A stretch of DNA of 64,000 nt from Saccharopolyspora spinosa NRRL 18395 (GCF_000194155.1 NZ_GL877880.1:106501-170500), one strand, 5' to 3'. Counted from the stretch's first letter, positions 42,357 to 50,922 are shown. A program made the numbers and translations. The notes: generated by a model not told the origin, from the letters alone.

Positions 42357-42971
42357 TCAGCCGATCGAATCCCGCAGGTAGTCCACGGGTTGCATGAGGA
42401 AGCGCAGCGTAGGTTCGAGGTCGTCGGCGGTGGGCGGCTCGTCGGCGATGAGCGCCTGCATGAGCAGCCCGTCGATGGCGGCGAACAGCGCCCGGATCAC
42501 CGGCTCGTCCCCGCCCGCGCCGTCGTTGATGAAGCCGGTGGCGACCTCGATCCAGCGGCGGGCGGCCGGGCGCAGCGCCGGGCGGCGGGCAGCGAGTAGG
42601 TAGAGCTCGTATTCGCCCAGGGTGCGTTCGCGCTGGTCGCGCACCATCGACGCCAGCGCCTCGGCGATCACCCGCGGCCAGTCGGAGTTCTCCCGGGCCT
42701 GCCCGCGCAGCCGGTCGACCTCGACGATCAGGGTTTCGCAGCTCTCCAGCAGCGTGGCCACCAGCAGGTCGTCGATGCCCGCGAAGTAGTAGGCGATCGA
42801 CGCCGGGGGCACCTCGGCCTCGCGGGCGATGTTGCGGTGGCTCACCGCTCCCACGCCGTCGCGGGCGACCACCCGAAGCGTCGCGTCGATGATCGCGCGA
42901 CGGCGGCGTTCACCCTTGGCGCGGCGGCCGTCGGTCTCCGCCTCGTCGGAGTTTCGCCGCGCCGCCGTCAA
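42357..42971 (-). CDS. TetR/AcrR-family regulator of the SMR exporter
   Basis: A 204-residue repressor. The HTH is at residues about 22-68 (RRRAIIDATLRVVARDGVGAVSHRNIAREAEVPPASIAYYFAGIDDLL), followed by a helical ligand domain. TTG start overlapping the SMR stop by 4 bp (TTGA), so it is the second gene of a coupled SMR-tetR operon, as in many qac/emrE-like loci. This order, exporter before its repressor, gives autorepression of both. Confidence 0.9.
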   Translation of the reverse strand: MTAARRNSDEAETDGRRAKGERRRRAIIDATLRVVARDGVGAVSHRNIAREAEVPPASIAYYFAGIDDLLVATLLESCETLIVEVDRLRGQARENSDWPRVIAEALASMVRDQRERTLGEYELYLLAARRPALRPAARRWIEVATGFINDGAGGDEPVIRALFAAIDGLLMQALIADEPPTADDLEPTLRFLMQPVDYLRDSIG

Positions 42972-43291
42972 TGCGCGCCGCCCAGTTCGAGCGCGACGAC
43001 GCCGCCGATGATGAGCACGATGCCGCCGATCTGCACCGCGGTGATCCCCTCTCCGAGGAACACCGCACCGATGATCGCCACCAACGCGACCCCGGCTCCG
43101 GCCCAGATCGCGTAGGCGACGCCGACCGGCAGGCCGAGCTTGAGCACGGCGCTGAGCGCGCTGAAGGCCACCCCGTAGCCGACCAGGACCAGGATCGACG
43201 GGACGGTCTTGCTGAACCCGTCGGACAGCTTCAGCGACACCGTGCCGAGCACCTCGCTCAGGATCGCCACCGCCAGCAGCAGGTAGGCCAC
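42968..43291 (-). CDS. SMR-family multidrug/quaternary-ammonium exporter
   Basis: A 107-residue EmrE-like protein with four membrane helices. Essential Glu13 lies in AILSEVLGTVSLKLSDGF. GVAYAIWAGAGVALVAIIGAVFLGE is the SMR signature. GTG start after GGGAGGAAAT. It works as an antiparallel dimer exchanging protons for cationic drugs or guanidinium-like compounds. A TGAAC...GTTCA inverted pair just upstream (about 43,308-43,332) may be the TetR site. Confidence 0.93.
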   Translation of the reverse strand: MAYLLLAVAILSEVLGTVSLKLSDGFSKTVPSILVLVGYGVAFSALSAVLKLGLPVGVAYAIWAGAGVALVAIIGAVFLGEGITAVQIGGIVLIIGGVVALELGGAH

Positions 43292-43367
43292 ATTTCCTCC
43301 CAGAAACTTGAACGACCGCCCTACTTGTTCAGGATACGGGTGGCCGACGGCGCGGGTACGCGGGTTT

Positions 43368-43811
43368 CTAGTGGTCGAAGTGGGACTTCTCGTCCTTCTT
43401 GTCGTCGCTGCCGCCGGAGATCATCGAGGCCACGTTGACCGCCGCCCAGATGCCCATCGGGATCATCGGCCAGAAGAAGTGCGGCTCACCGGAGGCGATG
43501 GAGGTCACCGCCCAGATCGCGACCAGGATGAAGGTGACGCTCGCCCAGTCCCGCCACTCCTTGACCATCTTCTTCTTGTCCCGGTCCTGCTTGACGATCT
43601 CGGGGGACGGCTTCGCGGGCACCGGCTCCGGCAGATCAGCGACCAACGACTGCAGCTCGCCGAACGTCGTCGACGCGTAAGCGCGCTGCAGGCGCTCGTC
43701 GAACTCGACGATGGAGAGCCGGCCCTCGTCCAGCCCCGTGCGCAGCCGCTGCGCGATCGCCTGCCGGTCCGCGTCCGACGCGCGCATCGATCCGCTGCCC
43801 GATTCGGTCAT
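43368..43811 (-). CDS. DUF1707 + 2TM-domain protein
   Basis: A 147-residue protein. The N-terminal DUF1707 motif MRASDADRQAIAQRLRTGLDEGRLSIVEFDERLQRAYASTTFGELQSLVADLP (residues about 9-61) is followed by a charged segment and two membrane helices (ASVTFILVAIWAVTS; FFWPMIPMGIWAAVNVASM). ATG 43811; the ribosome site is weak. DUF1707 proteins are widespread small actinobacterial membrane proteins of unknown function. Confidence 0.85.
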   Translation of the reverse strand: MTESGSGSMRASDADRQAIAQRLRTGLDEGRLSIVEFDERLQRAYASTTFGELQSLVADLPEPVPAKPSPEIVKQDRDKKKMVKEWRDWASVTFILVAIWAVTSIASGEPHFFWPMIPMGIWAAVNVASMISGGSDDKKDEKSHFDH

Positions 43812-44138
43812 GCCAAACCCCCTGATCCGCGCCCACCTGATGACATAACTGAACAGACCGTTCGCCCAAACGAATACGTGGCGAAAATCGCACAATCGAT
43901 CCCGATTTTGCCGTGACCGACGTCGGAAACGTCCGGCGCTCGGCAAAATCCCGCCGTCGCGTCGCACTCGTCTAACAGGAACAACTCGCGAAACGCCAGC
44001 AACATCACCACGTCCCCCGCGGCGGGCGGACCATCTGCGGAGACCAGGATAGCGGAAAAACTTGTACGACTGCACAACTAGTTTTTCGTCCAGCGGTCTC
44101 GCAGAATCACCGACTGTTCCCAACAACGGCGACGCCCG

Positions 44139-44158
44139 TATAGTTACCGACGGGTAAC
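44139..44158. promoter_or_regulatory. Promoter with overlapping GTTACC-N4-GGTAAC palindrome before the etfD-like gene
   Basis: TATAGT (44139-44144, a -10-like box) overlaps the perfect inverted repeat GTTACC-GACG-GGTAAC (44143-44158), about 54 bp before the ATG. A repressor bound here would cover the promoter. Similar TTACC...GGTAA sites stand before fatty-acid oxidation genes in actinobacteria. Confidence 0.7.
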
Positions 44159-44211
44159 ACGGCGTACGCTGCTTGCACCACCACCGCACCCGGAGGAAAG
44201 GCACCCGACCT

Positions 44212-46434
44212 ATGGGCGCTGTACAGATCACGCTCGGCGGGATCGCTGTCGTGCTCGGCATCGTCGCTTGGGGCATGTTCGCCGCGACGATCGCCAAATT
44301 CGTGCGCATCATCCGCCTCGGGCAGCCGGACGGTACCCGCAACGGCCCCGCCCTGGCCCGCCTGGCCACCGTGGTCAAGGAATTCGCCGCGCACACGCGG
44401 ATGAACAAGTTCCGCAACGTCGGCATCTGGCACTGGCTGGTCATGTGGGGCTTCCTGATCGGCTCCCTGGCGCTGTTCGAGGCCTACGGCGAGGTCTTCG
44501 TGCCGACCTGGGGTTGGCCGATCCTGGGCGACCTGGCGATCTTCCACCTCCTGATGGAGGTTCTCGGCGTCGGCACGGTCGTCGGCATCCTGGTCCTGAT
44601 CGCGATCCGCCGGCGCAACCACCCGCGCCGCGCCGGCCGCGTCTCGCGCTTCCAGGGATCCAACTTCGCCTGGGCCTACTTCATCGAGGCGGTCGTCCTC
44701 ATCGAGGGCGTGGGCATCCTCGGCGTCCGCGCCGCGAAGTCCGCGCTGGGCGTGCACGAGATGCCGCTGTGGGCCGAGTTCATCTCCGGCCCCACCGGAT
44801 CCCTGCTGCCGGCCAGCCCGAACCTGGTGTCGTTGTTCGCCTTCGTCAAGCTGATGAGCGCCACCGTCTGGCTGATCGTGATCTCCAGGACCATGACGAT
44901 GGGCATCGCGTGGCACCGGTTCAGCGCGTTCTTCAACATCTACTTCAAGCGCGAGGCCGATGGGAATGTGGCGCTGGGTGCGGTGAAGCCGATGATGTCG
45001 GCGGGCAAGCCGCTGGACTTCGAGGAGGCGGATCCGGACACGGATGTGTTCGGTGCGGGCAAGATCGAGGACTTCTCGTGGAAGGGCTGGCTGGACTTCA
45101 CCACGTGCACGGAGTGCGGTCGGTGCCAGTCGCAGTGCCCGGCGTGGAACACCGGCAAGCCCTTGTCGCCAAAGCTGCTGATCACGTCGCTGCGCGACCA
45201 CGCCTACGCCAAGGCCCCGTACTTGTTGGCGGGCGGCCGCAAGGACATGGCCGGTGACGAGGTCGGCATCACCGGTGACAACGCCGAAGCGCGGTTGGCG
45301 AAGGTCGACGTGCTGGCGTTGGCGGAGGCGGAGAAGCCGCTGATCGGCGGACCCGAGGAAATGGGTGTCATCGACCCGGATGTGTTGTGGTCGTGCACGT
45401 CGTGCGGTGCCTGCGTGGAGCAGTGCCCGGTGGACATCGAGCACGTCGACCACATCGTGGACATGCGCCGGTACCAGGTGATGATCGAGTCGAACTTCCC
45501 GACCGAGCTGGGCGGGATGTTCAAGAACCTGGAGAACAAGGGCAACCCGTGGGGCCAGAACGCCAAGGACCGCCTGGCGTGGACCGAGGACCTGGACTTC
45601 GAGGTGCCGGTCTTCGACGGCGAACTCGCCGACGACGTGGAGTACCTGTTCTGGGTCGGTTGTGCGGGCGCGTTCGAGGACCGGGCGAAGAAGACGACCC
45701 GCGCGGTGGCGGAGCTGCTGCACATGGCGGGTGTGAAGTACACGGTGCTTGGCCCGGAGGAGACCTGCACCGGTGACCCGGCGCGGCGCGCAGGCAACGA
45801 GTTCATCTTCCAGATGCTGGCCCAGCAGAACGTCGAGGTCCTCAACAGCGTTTTCGAGGGCCGGGAGCCGGGCAAGCGCAAGATCGTCGCGACGTGCGCG
45901 CACTGCTTCAACAGCCTGGCGAATGAGTACTCACAGCTGGGTGGTGACTTCGAGGTGGTGCACCACACCCAGCTGCTGAACAAGCTGGTGCGGGAGAAGC
46001 GCCTGGTCCCGGTCGCCCCGGTGGCGGAGGACGTGACCTACCACGACCCCTGCTACCTGGGTCGGCACAACAAGGTCTACACCCCGCCGCGGGACCTGGT
46101 CGGGGCCTCGGGTGCGACGTTCCGGGAGATGCCGAGGCACGCGGACCGCTCGATGTGCTGCGGCGCGGGTGGCGCGCGGATGTGGATGGAAGAACGCATC
46201 GGCAAGCGCATCAACGTCGAACGCGTCGACGAGGCACTGGGCACGGCGCCGACGAAGATCGCGACCGGCTGCCCGTTCTGCAAGGTCATGCTCTCCGATG
46301 GCCTGACGGCCCGCCAAAGCGAAAAGGTCGCCTCGGAGTCGGTCGAGGTCGTCGACGTGGCCCAGCTGCTGCTGTCGGCGGTCAAGCGAGGCGAGAAGTC
46401 CGCGGAGGACACAGCCGCACCTGCGGGCAGCTGA
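44212..46434 (+). CDS. EtfD-like membrane Fe-S oxidoreductase
   Basis: A 740-residue protein homologous in layout to M. tuberculosis Rv0338c (EtfD), which passes electrons from ETF to the respiratory chain during beta-oxidation. Residues 1-260 have about six membrane segments with His pairs (WHWLVMWGFL; HEMP). Two 4Fe-4S motifs follow, CTECGRCQSQCP and CTSCGACVEQCP. Then come two CCG/heterodisulfide-reductase-like domains (VTYHDPCYLGRHN; SMCCGAGGARMW; TGCPFCKVML). ATG 44212 with GGAGGAAAG. A palindrome over its promoter suggests lipid-responsive control. It ends at a terminator. Confidence 0.92.
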   Translation: MGAVQITLGGIAVVLGIVAWGMFAATIAKFVRIIRLGQPDGTRNGPALARLATVVKEFAAHTRMNKFRNVGIWHWLVMWGFLIGSLALFEAYGEVFVPTWGWPILGDLAIFHLLMEVLGVGTVVGILVLIAIRRRNHPRRAGRVSRFQGSNFAWAYFIEAVVLIEGVGILGVRAAKSALGVHEMPLWAEFISGPTGSLLPASPNLVSLFAFVKLMSATVWLIVISRTMTMGIAWHRFSAFFNIYFKREADGNVALGAVKPMMSAGKPLDFEEADPDTDVFGAGKIEDFSWKGWLDFTTCTECGRCQSQCPAWNTGKPLSPKLLITSLRDHAYAKAPYLLAGGRKDMAGDEVGITGDNAEARLAKVDVLALAEAEKPLIGGPEEMGVIDPDVLWSCTSCGACVEQCPVDIEHVDHIVDMRRYQVMIESNFPTELGGMFKNLENKGNPWGQNAKDRLAWTEDLDFEVPVFDGELADDVEYLFWVGCAGAFEDRAKKTTRAVAELLHMAGVKYTVLGPEETCTGDPARRAGNEFIFQMLAQQNVEVLNSVFEGREPGKRKIVATCAHCFNSLANEYSQLGGDFEVVHHTQLLNKLVREKRLVPVAPVAEDVTYHDPCYLGRHNKVYTPPRDLVGASGATFREMPRHADRSMCCGAGGARMWMEERIGKRINVERVDEALGTAPTKIATGCPFCKVMLSDGLTARQSEKVASESVEVVDVAQLLLSAVKRGEKSAEDTAAPAGS

Positions 46435-46447
46435 CGCCAGAAACACC

Positions 46448-46479
46448 GAGGGGCGCCTCCCACACGGGAGGCGTCCCTC
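46448..46479 (+). terminator. Hairpin after the etfD-like gene
   Basis: GAGGGGCGCCTCCC (46448-46461) pairs with GGGAGGCGTCCCTC (46466-46479), a G-T at one step, 4-nt loop. It lies 13 bp after the stop. Confidence 0.8.
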
Positions 46480-46796
46480 GTCTTGTCACGAGACTTTCCA
46501 AGGCCCGAGCCACCACGGACTTCCGCTTCGGCCCGCTTCTGCTCACCGCGATCCCGCAGCGCCCCTGCCACATTGGCCCGTGTGACAAACGTCGCCGTGG
46601 ATACGGCCGGGTTGCACCGCCACGCGGATCATCCCGTCGTCCAGCGGGTTTTCGATGTTGGCGGGTTACTAGGCGATCGCACCCCACAAGATCGAACCCA
46701 CGGTATCCGGTCGCGCACAGCGAGTTGCCGATTCCGGCGTCATATGCCAGTGGTGTGTCAGTCCCGGTATCGACCGGTACCGGATGCGGAGGAACG
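46480..46796. other. Gene-free stretch before the sigma-factor gene
   Basis: About 317 bp without a supported gene. It carries AACGG/CGTTG-like short inverted repeats but no operator I can define. It presumably holds the sigma gene promoter. Confidence 0.4.
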
Positions 46797-47609
46797 ATGG
46801 GCGAGCTCAGCGATTGCGAATTGGTCGAACTGGTTCGTTCCGGCGAGAAGGGGGCCTACGGGCAGCTCTACCAGCGGCACGTCACCGCGGCCTACAGAAC
46901 GGCATGGCAGCTCTCGCGATCCGAAGCCGAAGCCGACGACCTCGTGTCCGAGGCATTCGCCAACGTCCTCGACAGCCTGGCCACCGGCGGCGGGCCCACC
47001 ACGGCGTTCCGCGCGTACCTCCTGACCACGCTGCGGAATCTCGCCTACGACCGCTCCCGAACCGCCCGGAAGGTCCAGCTGGTGGCGGACGCCCGGAACT
47101 TGGCAGTGCACGACTCGGTGGCTCCCGTCGAGGACTCCTCGGTGGACGCGGCGGAGCGCACGCTCGCCGCGACGGCCTTCGCCCGACTGCCGAAGAACTG
47201 GCAGAAGGTGCTCTGGCACACCGAGATCGAGGGGCGGACCCCCGCCGAAGCGGCCCCGCTGCTCGGGTTGCGCCCCAACGCGGTGTCGGCGCTGTCCTAC
47301 CGCGCGCGCGAAGGTCTGCGCCGGGAGTACCTGAACGCGCACTTGGCCGAGGTGTCCGACCAGCGCTGCCGGACGGTGATCGACCGCCTTGGCGGCTGGG
47401 CCCGCAACGCGCTGTCGAAGCGCGACGAGATCATCGTGGAAACCCACCTGAACGGCTGCGATCGGTGCCGGTCGCTGGCCGACGAGGTCGCCGAGGTCAA
47501 CAGCGGCATCCGAGCGATCATCGGGCCACTGGCGCTGAACCAGCCGCCCGACACCCCCGCCCTCGGCCGACGACCGCACGGCGGAAAGCCGCAGAGCCTC
47601 CCACCCTGA
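46797..47609 (+). CDS. Sigma-70 family factor with C-terminal zinc-finger-like anti-sigma segment, stopped by TGA before a membrane segment
   Basis: ATG 46797 after GGAGGAACG. Region 2 is LYQRHVTAAYRTAWQLSRSEAEADDLVSEAFANVLDSL (residues 24-61), region 4 LPKNWQKVLWHTEIEGRTPAEAAPLLGLRPNAVSALSYRAREGL (about 140-183). A zinc-finger anti-sigma motif HLNGCDRCRSL then follows (HxxxCxxC). The 270-residue frame ends in a TGA at 47607-47609. In the same frame the next 49 codons encode a strong membrane segment (LLLLLSALVLAIAMAFALSN) and a short tail ending at 47,759. Relatives continue into such a segment, so this may be a nonsense mutation or a read error. Confidence 0.88.
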   Translation: MGELSDCELVELVRSGEKGAYGQLYQRHVTAAYRTAWQLSRSEAEADDLVSEAFANVLDSLATGGGPTTAFRAYLLTTLRNLAYDRSRTARKVQLVADARNLAVHDSVAPVEDSSVDAAERTLAATAFARLPKNWQKVLWHTEIEGRTPAEAAPLLGLRPNAVSALSYRAREGLRREYLNAHLAEVSDQRCRTVIDRLGGWARNALSKRDEIIVETHLNGCDRCRSLADEVAEVNSGIRAIIGPLALNQPPDTPALGRRPHGGKPQSLPP

Positions 47610-47864
47610 CTGCTCCTCCTGCTCAGCGCCCTGGTCCTGGCCATCGCGATGGCCTTCGCACTGTCCAACCCCGTGCCGCCCAACGGCATGCCCACCCAGC
47701 CGCAAACCGCATCCACAGTGGACGATCATTTCGAGGGCAGGCCGGTGGAGATGCGTTGATCCCGGAGGTCAGAGGCATGCTGCATGAAGTCGATCTGCTG
47801 GGTGAGGCGTGCGTACGGTCGTGAGCGCGAAAGCCGGTAAGAGCCGGTTTTCGCACTCACGACC

Positions 47865-48134
47865 TCAGCGCCCCGCAACCCGCGCGAGGAACGCCGCCCA
47901 GGACGAGGCCGGGAAGGCCAGCACCGGACCACCCGGATCCTTCGAGTCCCGCACCGCAACAGCAGGGCCAGCGAACGCCACCTCGACGCAGGCGTTTCCC
48001 GTACCGCTTCCGCTACGGCCGCTCTTACGCCACTTGGCTTCTGCGGATGCAACCTCGACGCAGGCGCCATTATTTCCGCCGCCGCTGCGGCTGGTCTTGC
48101 GCCACCTGACGTCGATCAGGTCTACCGCGTACAT
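47865..48134 (-). CDS. Duplicated DUF397-domain protein
   Basis: An 89-residue protein with two tandem DUF397 units: WRKTSRSGGGNNGACVEVA (residues 11-29) and AKWRKSGRSGSGTGNACVEVA (about 33-53). The second alone is followed by the full tail VAVRDSKDPGGPVLAFPASSWAAFLARV. DUF397 proteins usually have one copy. They occur next to Scr1-type regulators, as here (26 bp from its stop), and are thought to be small partners or antagonists. The first copy lacks its tail, so it looks like an internal tandem duplication. Start ATG 48134. Confidence 0.85.
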   Translation of the reverse strand: MYAVDLIDVRWRKTSRSGGGNNGACVEVASAEAKWRKSGRSGSGTGNACVEVAFAGPAVAVRDSKDPGGPVLAFPASSWAAFLARVAGR

Positions 48135-48159
48135 GCGTCTCGCCTCGCTCACTCCGAGC

Positions 48160-48993
48160 TCATAGAGTCCGAGCGACCTGCTCGATCCGCTCCATCGACT
48201 TCTCACGAGACAGCGCAATCTTGCGCAGGTGCTCAAACACCAGACTAGCTTCCTGCACCTCAGGCTCTTTCTCGACATGGATCGAGCCGGTGGGATAGGC
48301 GATGTACAGCAGGTCTTGATCCTCTGGCTCTGGGAAGCTGAGGATGATGAACGAACCCTCCATTCCTGGATGAGGTCCGGTTTCCCGCCCAATCACACGG
48401 AGCTCCACCTGCCTGTACTCGGCCGTCTGCAGCACGTGCTTCAGCTGGTCGCGCATCACGTCTGGGCCGCCGATCGGGCGCCCGAGCGCAACCTCGTCCA
48501 ATACGGCAACCAGCCTCAACGGCTGCTCGCCATCCAAGATCCTCTGCTGTCTGATCAACCGGACCGAAACCTGGTTCTCGAAAACCTTTTTCGTGCGCCG
48601 CACCCGGTCGGCCTTGAAGATCGCCCGCATGTACTCCTCGGTCTGGAGCAGGCCTGGGATGTACATCAGCGACAGCTCGCGCACCGTGCAGGCTTCGGTC
48701 TCCAGGTCGACGTAACCCCGGTCCTCCACTCCGTAGGCGCGCCACCAGCCGCGTTCCCGCGCCGCTCTCGCGAGGTCGAGCAGGTCCGGGTCGTAGGCGT
48801 CGTAGAGGTCCATCATCGAGCGGATCTCGTGCACCGATGTCGCTACCTCGCCGGTTTCCTTGCGGCTCAAGGCGCTCGTCGACATGTCCAGGCCTGCTGC
48901 GGCCTTCTCCTGCGTCATACCGGCTTCTTCACGCAGCTGGCGAACTCGGCGCGCGAGTCGACGGCGACGGAAAGTGGGGCTCGTGCGTGCCAA
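48160..48993 (-). CDS. Scr1-type helix-turn-helix regulator (XRE + DUF5753)
   Basis: A 277-residue regulator. XRE helix-turn-helix: RVRQLREEAGMTQEKAAAGLDMSTSALSRKETGEVATSVHEI (residues about 16-57). The large C-terminal DUF5753-type domain contains VRELSLMYIPGLLQTEEYMRAIF, RLIRQQRILDGEQPLRLVAVLDEVALGRPIGGPDVMRDQL and YIAYPTGSIHVEKEPEV, characteristic of the Scr1 family. I choose a TTG at 48993 because GGGGAGG lies 5 bp upstream; no ATG/GTG is well placed. It forms a unit with the DUF397 gene and is divergent from a 69-residue gene. Confidence 0.85.
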   Translation of the reverse strand: MARTSPTFRRRRLARRVRQLREEAGMTQEKAAAGLDMSTSALSRKETGEVATSVHEIRSMMDLYDAYDPDLLDLARAARERGWWRAYGVEDRGYVDLETEACTVRELSLMYIPGLLQTEEYMRAIFKADRVRRTKKVFENQVSVRLIRQQRILDGEQPLRLVAVLDEVALGRPIGGPDVMRDQLKHVLQTAEYRQVELRVIGRETGPHPGMEGSFIILSFPEPEDQDLLYIAYPTGSIHVEKEPEVQEASLVFEHLRKIALSREKSMERIEQVARTL

Positions 48994-49032
48994 CGGGACC
49001 TCCCCGACCGGATCCTGATCGATCCATGATCC

Positions 49033-49090
49033 CAGCGGGAACCCGGAATCGGGATTCCCGCATCCGGTAATCCCGATCCCGGATTCCCGT
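49033..49090. promoter_or_regulatory. Clustered CGGGAATCCCG-like repeats between Scr1 gene and small gene
   Basis: CGGGAACCCGGAATCGGGATTCCCG (arms CGGGAA...TTCCCG) followed by ATCCCGATCCCGGATTCCCG. Several overlapping CGGGATTCCCG units fall in the 139-bp divergent gap, the probable operator of the Scr1-type regulator. Confidence 0.65.
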
Positions 49091-49132
49091 GTGGACGCTG
49101 GTGGCACACCCAATCAACCGGGAGGTGCAGCC

Positions 49133-49342
49133 ATGACACCGAAAATCTTCGGCCTGGCCGAGAAGACCGACACCGGCGAACCCGACCCGACCCGCGTCCG
49201 CATCTGGGGCATGCAGCTCCCGGACCGCGCGATCATGTACTGGCGCGAGGACCACCGGAACCAGTTCGCGGTCTTCGAGGACGCGGCCAGCGCCGAATCC
49301 CGCTTCGGCACCCTCTTCGACCTCACCCTCATCTGGCCATGA
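49133..49342 (+). CDS. Small hypothetical protein divergent from the Scr1 gene
   Basis: A 69-residue acidic protein. ATG 49133 has GGAGGTGCAGCC upstream, a strong site. No signal peptide or membrane span. Its sequence (RVRIWGMQLPDRAIMYWREDHRNQFAVF) suggests a small beta-sheet protein. Such small genes frequently stand next to Scr1/DUF397 pairs. Function unknown. Confidence 0.6.
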   Translation: MTPKIFGLAEKTDTGEPDPTRVRIWGMQLPDRAIMYWREDHRNQFAVFEDAASAESRFGTLFDLTLIWP

Positions 49343-49356
49343 CGCCGGTCGGGGAT

Positions 49357-49409
49357 GGAGCGAACGGACCGTTCGCGTCGCTAGACGGAGTCAGCAGGCC
49401 GTTCGCTCC
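49357..49409. terminator. Bidirectional GAACGG/CCGTTC hairpin
   Basis: GGAGCGAACGGACC (49357-49370) faces GGCCGTTCGCTCC (49397-49409), 11-13 bp of pairing, with an internal CGGACCGTTCG palindrome. It lies between convergent genes and is related to the one at 28,400-28,446. Confidence 0.7.
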
Positions 49410-49444
49410 ACCCACCAAGCACGCACCCAAGCGGGCCGAACCTG

Positions 49445-50593
49445 TCACCCGCGCAACGACGCGAAGAACGCCGTGACGTCGTTGGCGAACAGGTCGGGTT
49501 CCTCCATCGCCGGGAAGGTTCCGCCACGGTCGTACTCCGTCCAGCGCACGATGTTGTTGATGCGTTCCGCGAACGGGCGGACCGGCGCGAGGATGTCCTT
49601 GGGGAACACCGCGACACCGTGCGGGACGGTACCGTTCTGCAGCTCCGCGATGACACCTTCCTCCTCCGCCTTGGCGGAATTGTCCGGAGTCTCCACAAAG
49701 GACCGAGCGGCCGAACCCGCCGTGTTGGTGAGCCAGTACAGCATCACCGTGGTCAGGATCCGGTCGCGGTCGATCGCGTCTTCCGGCGTGTCCTCGCAGT
49801 CGGTCCACTCCTTGAGCACGCCGACGATCCAGCCGAGCAGCCCGATCGGCGAGTCCGCCAGCGAGTACGCCAACGCCTGCGGCTTCGTGGACTGGATCAG
49901 CTTGTACCCGTACAGCTCGTCGGTGTAGCGCTGCCACGCGCCCATCCGAGCGTGGTCGGCGTCGCTGAGCCCGGCCATCTCGTCCGGGTCACCGCCCGGG
50001 AAGGTGATCATCCCGTTGGTGTGCACGCCGATCACGTTGTCCGGCGCGAGAATCGCGAGCTCGCGGGAGATCCACGTGCCCCAGTCGCCGCCCTGCGCCC
50101 CGTAACGCTCGTAGCCGAGACGGCTCATCAGTTCCGCCCAGGCCCGGGCGACCCGGTTGGCGCCCCAACCGGTGGCGCGGGTCGGCCCGGACAGGCCGTA
50201 GCCCGGCAGCGACGGGATGACCAGGTGGAACGACTCGCTGAGCGGCCCGATGACATCCAGGTACTCGGCGATGGAACTCGGCCAGCCGTGCGTGAGGATC
50301 AGCGGCAGGGCGTCCGGCCGGGGCGAGCGGACGTGCAGGAAGTGGATGTTCTCGCCGTCGATTTCGGTGGTGTACTGCGGGAATTCGTTCAGTCGTGCCT
50401 CCTGCGCCCGCCAGTCGTAGCCGCTGCGCCAGTACTCCGCCAGCTCCCGCAGGTAGCCCAGCGGCGGGCCGTAGCTCCAGCCCAGCCCCGGCACATCGTC
50501 GGTCCAGCGGGCCCGGGCCAGCCGTTCCCGGAGGTCGTCCAGGTCGCGCTGCGGGATGTCGAGGCGGAACGGGGTGATGTCACGAGAGGCCAT
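49445..50593 (-). CDS. Epoxide hydrolase (alpha/beta-hydrolase with EHN domain)
   Basis: A 382-residue enzyme that opens epoxides to diols. The N-terminal EHN segment is residues about 1-100 (FRLDIPQRDLDDLRERLARARW). The core alpha/beta-hydrolase fold has HGWPSSIAEY for the oxyanion hole, nucleophile Asp in GAQGGDWGTWIS, and a late His in AVFPKDI...RWTEYDRGGTF. ATG 50593 after GGAGTG. CGTAC-GTT-GTACG at 50,605 is a probable operator just upstream. The juvenile-hormone/microsomal type is the closest recognised group. Substrate unknown. Confidence 0.9.
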   Translation of the reverse strand: MASRDITPFRLDIPQRDLDDLRERLARARWTDDVPGLGWSYGPPLGYLRELAEYWRSGYDWRAQEARLNEFPQYTTEIDGENIHFLHVRSPRPDALPLILTHGWPSSIAEYLDVIGPLSESFHLVIPSLPGYGLSGPTRATGWGANRVARAWAELMSRLGYERYGAQGGDWGTWISRELAILAPDNVIGVHTNGMITFPGGDPDEMAGLSDADHARMGAWQRYTDELYGYKLIQSTKPQALAYSLADSPIGLLGWIVGVLKEWTDCEDTPEDAIDRDRILTTVMLYWLTNTAGSAARSFVETPDNSAKAEEEGVIAELQNGTVPHGVAVFPKDILAPVRPFAERINNIVRWTEYDRGGTFPAMEEPDLFANDVTAFFASLRG

Positions 50594-50604
50594 GCACACT
50601 CCTT

Positions 50605-50617
50605 CGTACGTTGTACG
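50605..50617. promoter_or_regulatory. Possible operator before the epoxide hydrolase
   Basis: CGTAC-GTT-GTACG, within 12 bp of the start codon, with a second partial GTAC nearby (GTACTTAATACG). No regulator gene is next to it, so the protein that binds is unknown. Confidence 0.55.
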
Positions 50618-50671
50618 GTACTTAATACGCGCAAGGCTCCCGCGTTGTTCCCGAACCGGGAAAACAATTCG

Positions 50672-50698
50672 AGGGGCGCCCCCAAGCGGGACGCCCCT
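50672..50698 (-). terminator. Hairpin after a sugar-porter remnant
   Basis: AGGGGCG (50672-50678) with CGCCCCT (50692-50698) and inner CCCCC...GGG pairing. It lies past the stop of the MFS remnant on the minus strand. Confidence 0.5.
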
Positions 50699-50714
50699 AG
50701 GGCATCGGACCAGG

Positions 50715-50804
50715 TCAGTCGCCCATTTCCGCCAGGGAACGGCCCTTAGTCTCCTTCAGGTACTCCACCACGAACGCGACCGGCACGACCAGGGGAAATG
50801 CCAC
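50715..50804 (-). pseudogene. C-terminal remnant of a sugar-porter-type MFS gene
   Basis: About 30 codons on the minus strand read VAFPLVVPVAFVVEYLKETKGRSLAEMGD then stop (50715-50717). KETKGRSLxE is the C-terminal signature of sugar-porter MFS proteins. Nothing upstream belongs to the gene, so it was deleted up to this tail. Confidence 0.75.
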
Positions 50805-50922
50805 CCGGAGGGCGGCGCAACACTACCGAAAGTAGTCGTCGTGTCAGGAAACACCCGCCGCCGGCGCTGCCCCCCGGGGCGCGCGATCTGGCCGAAATCG
50901 GCGAGGCGGGAGACTGGCGATC

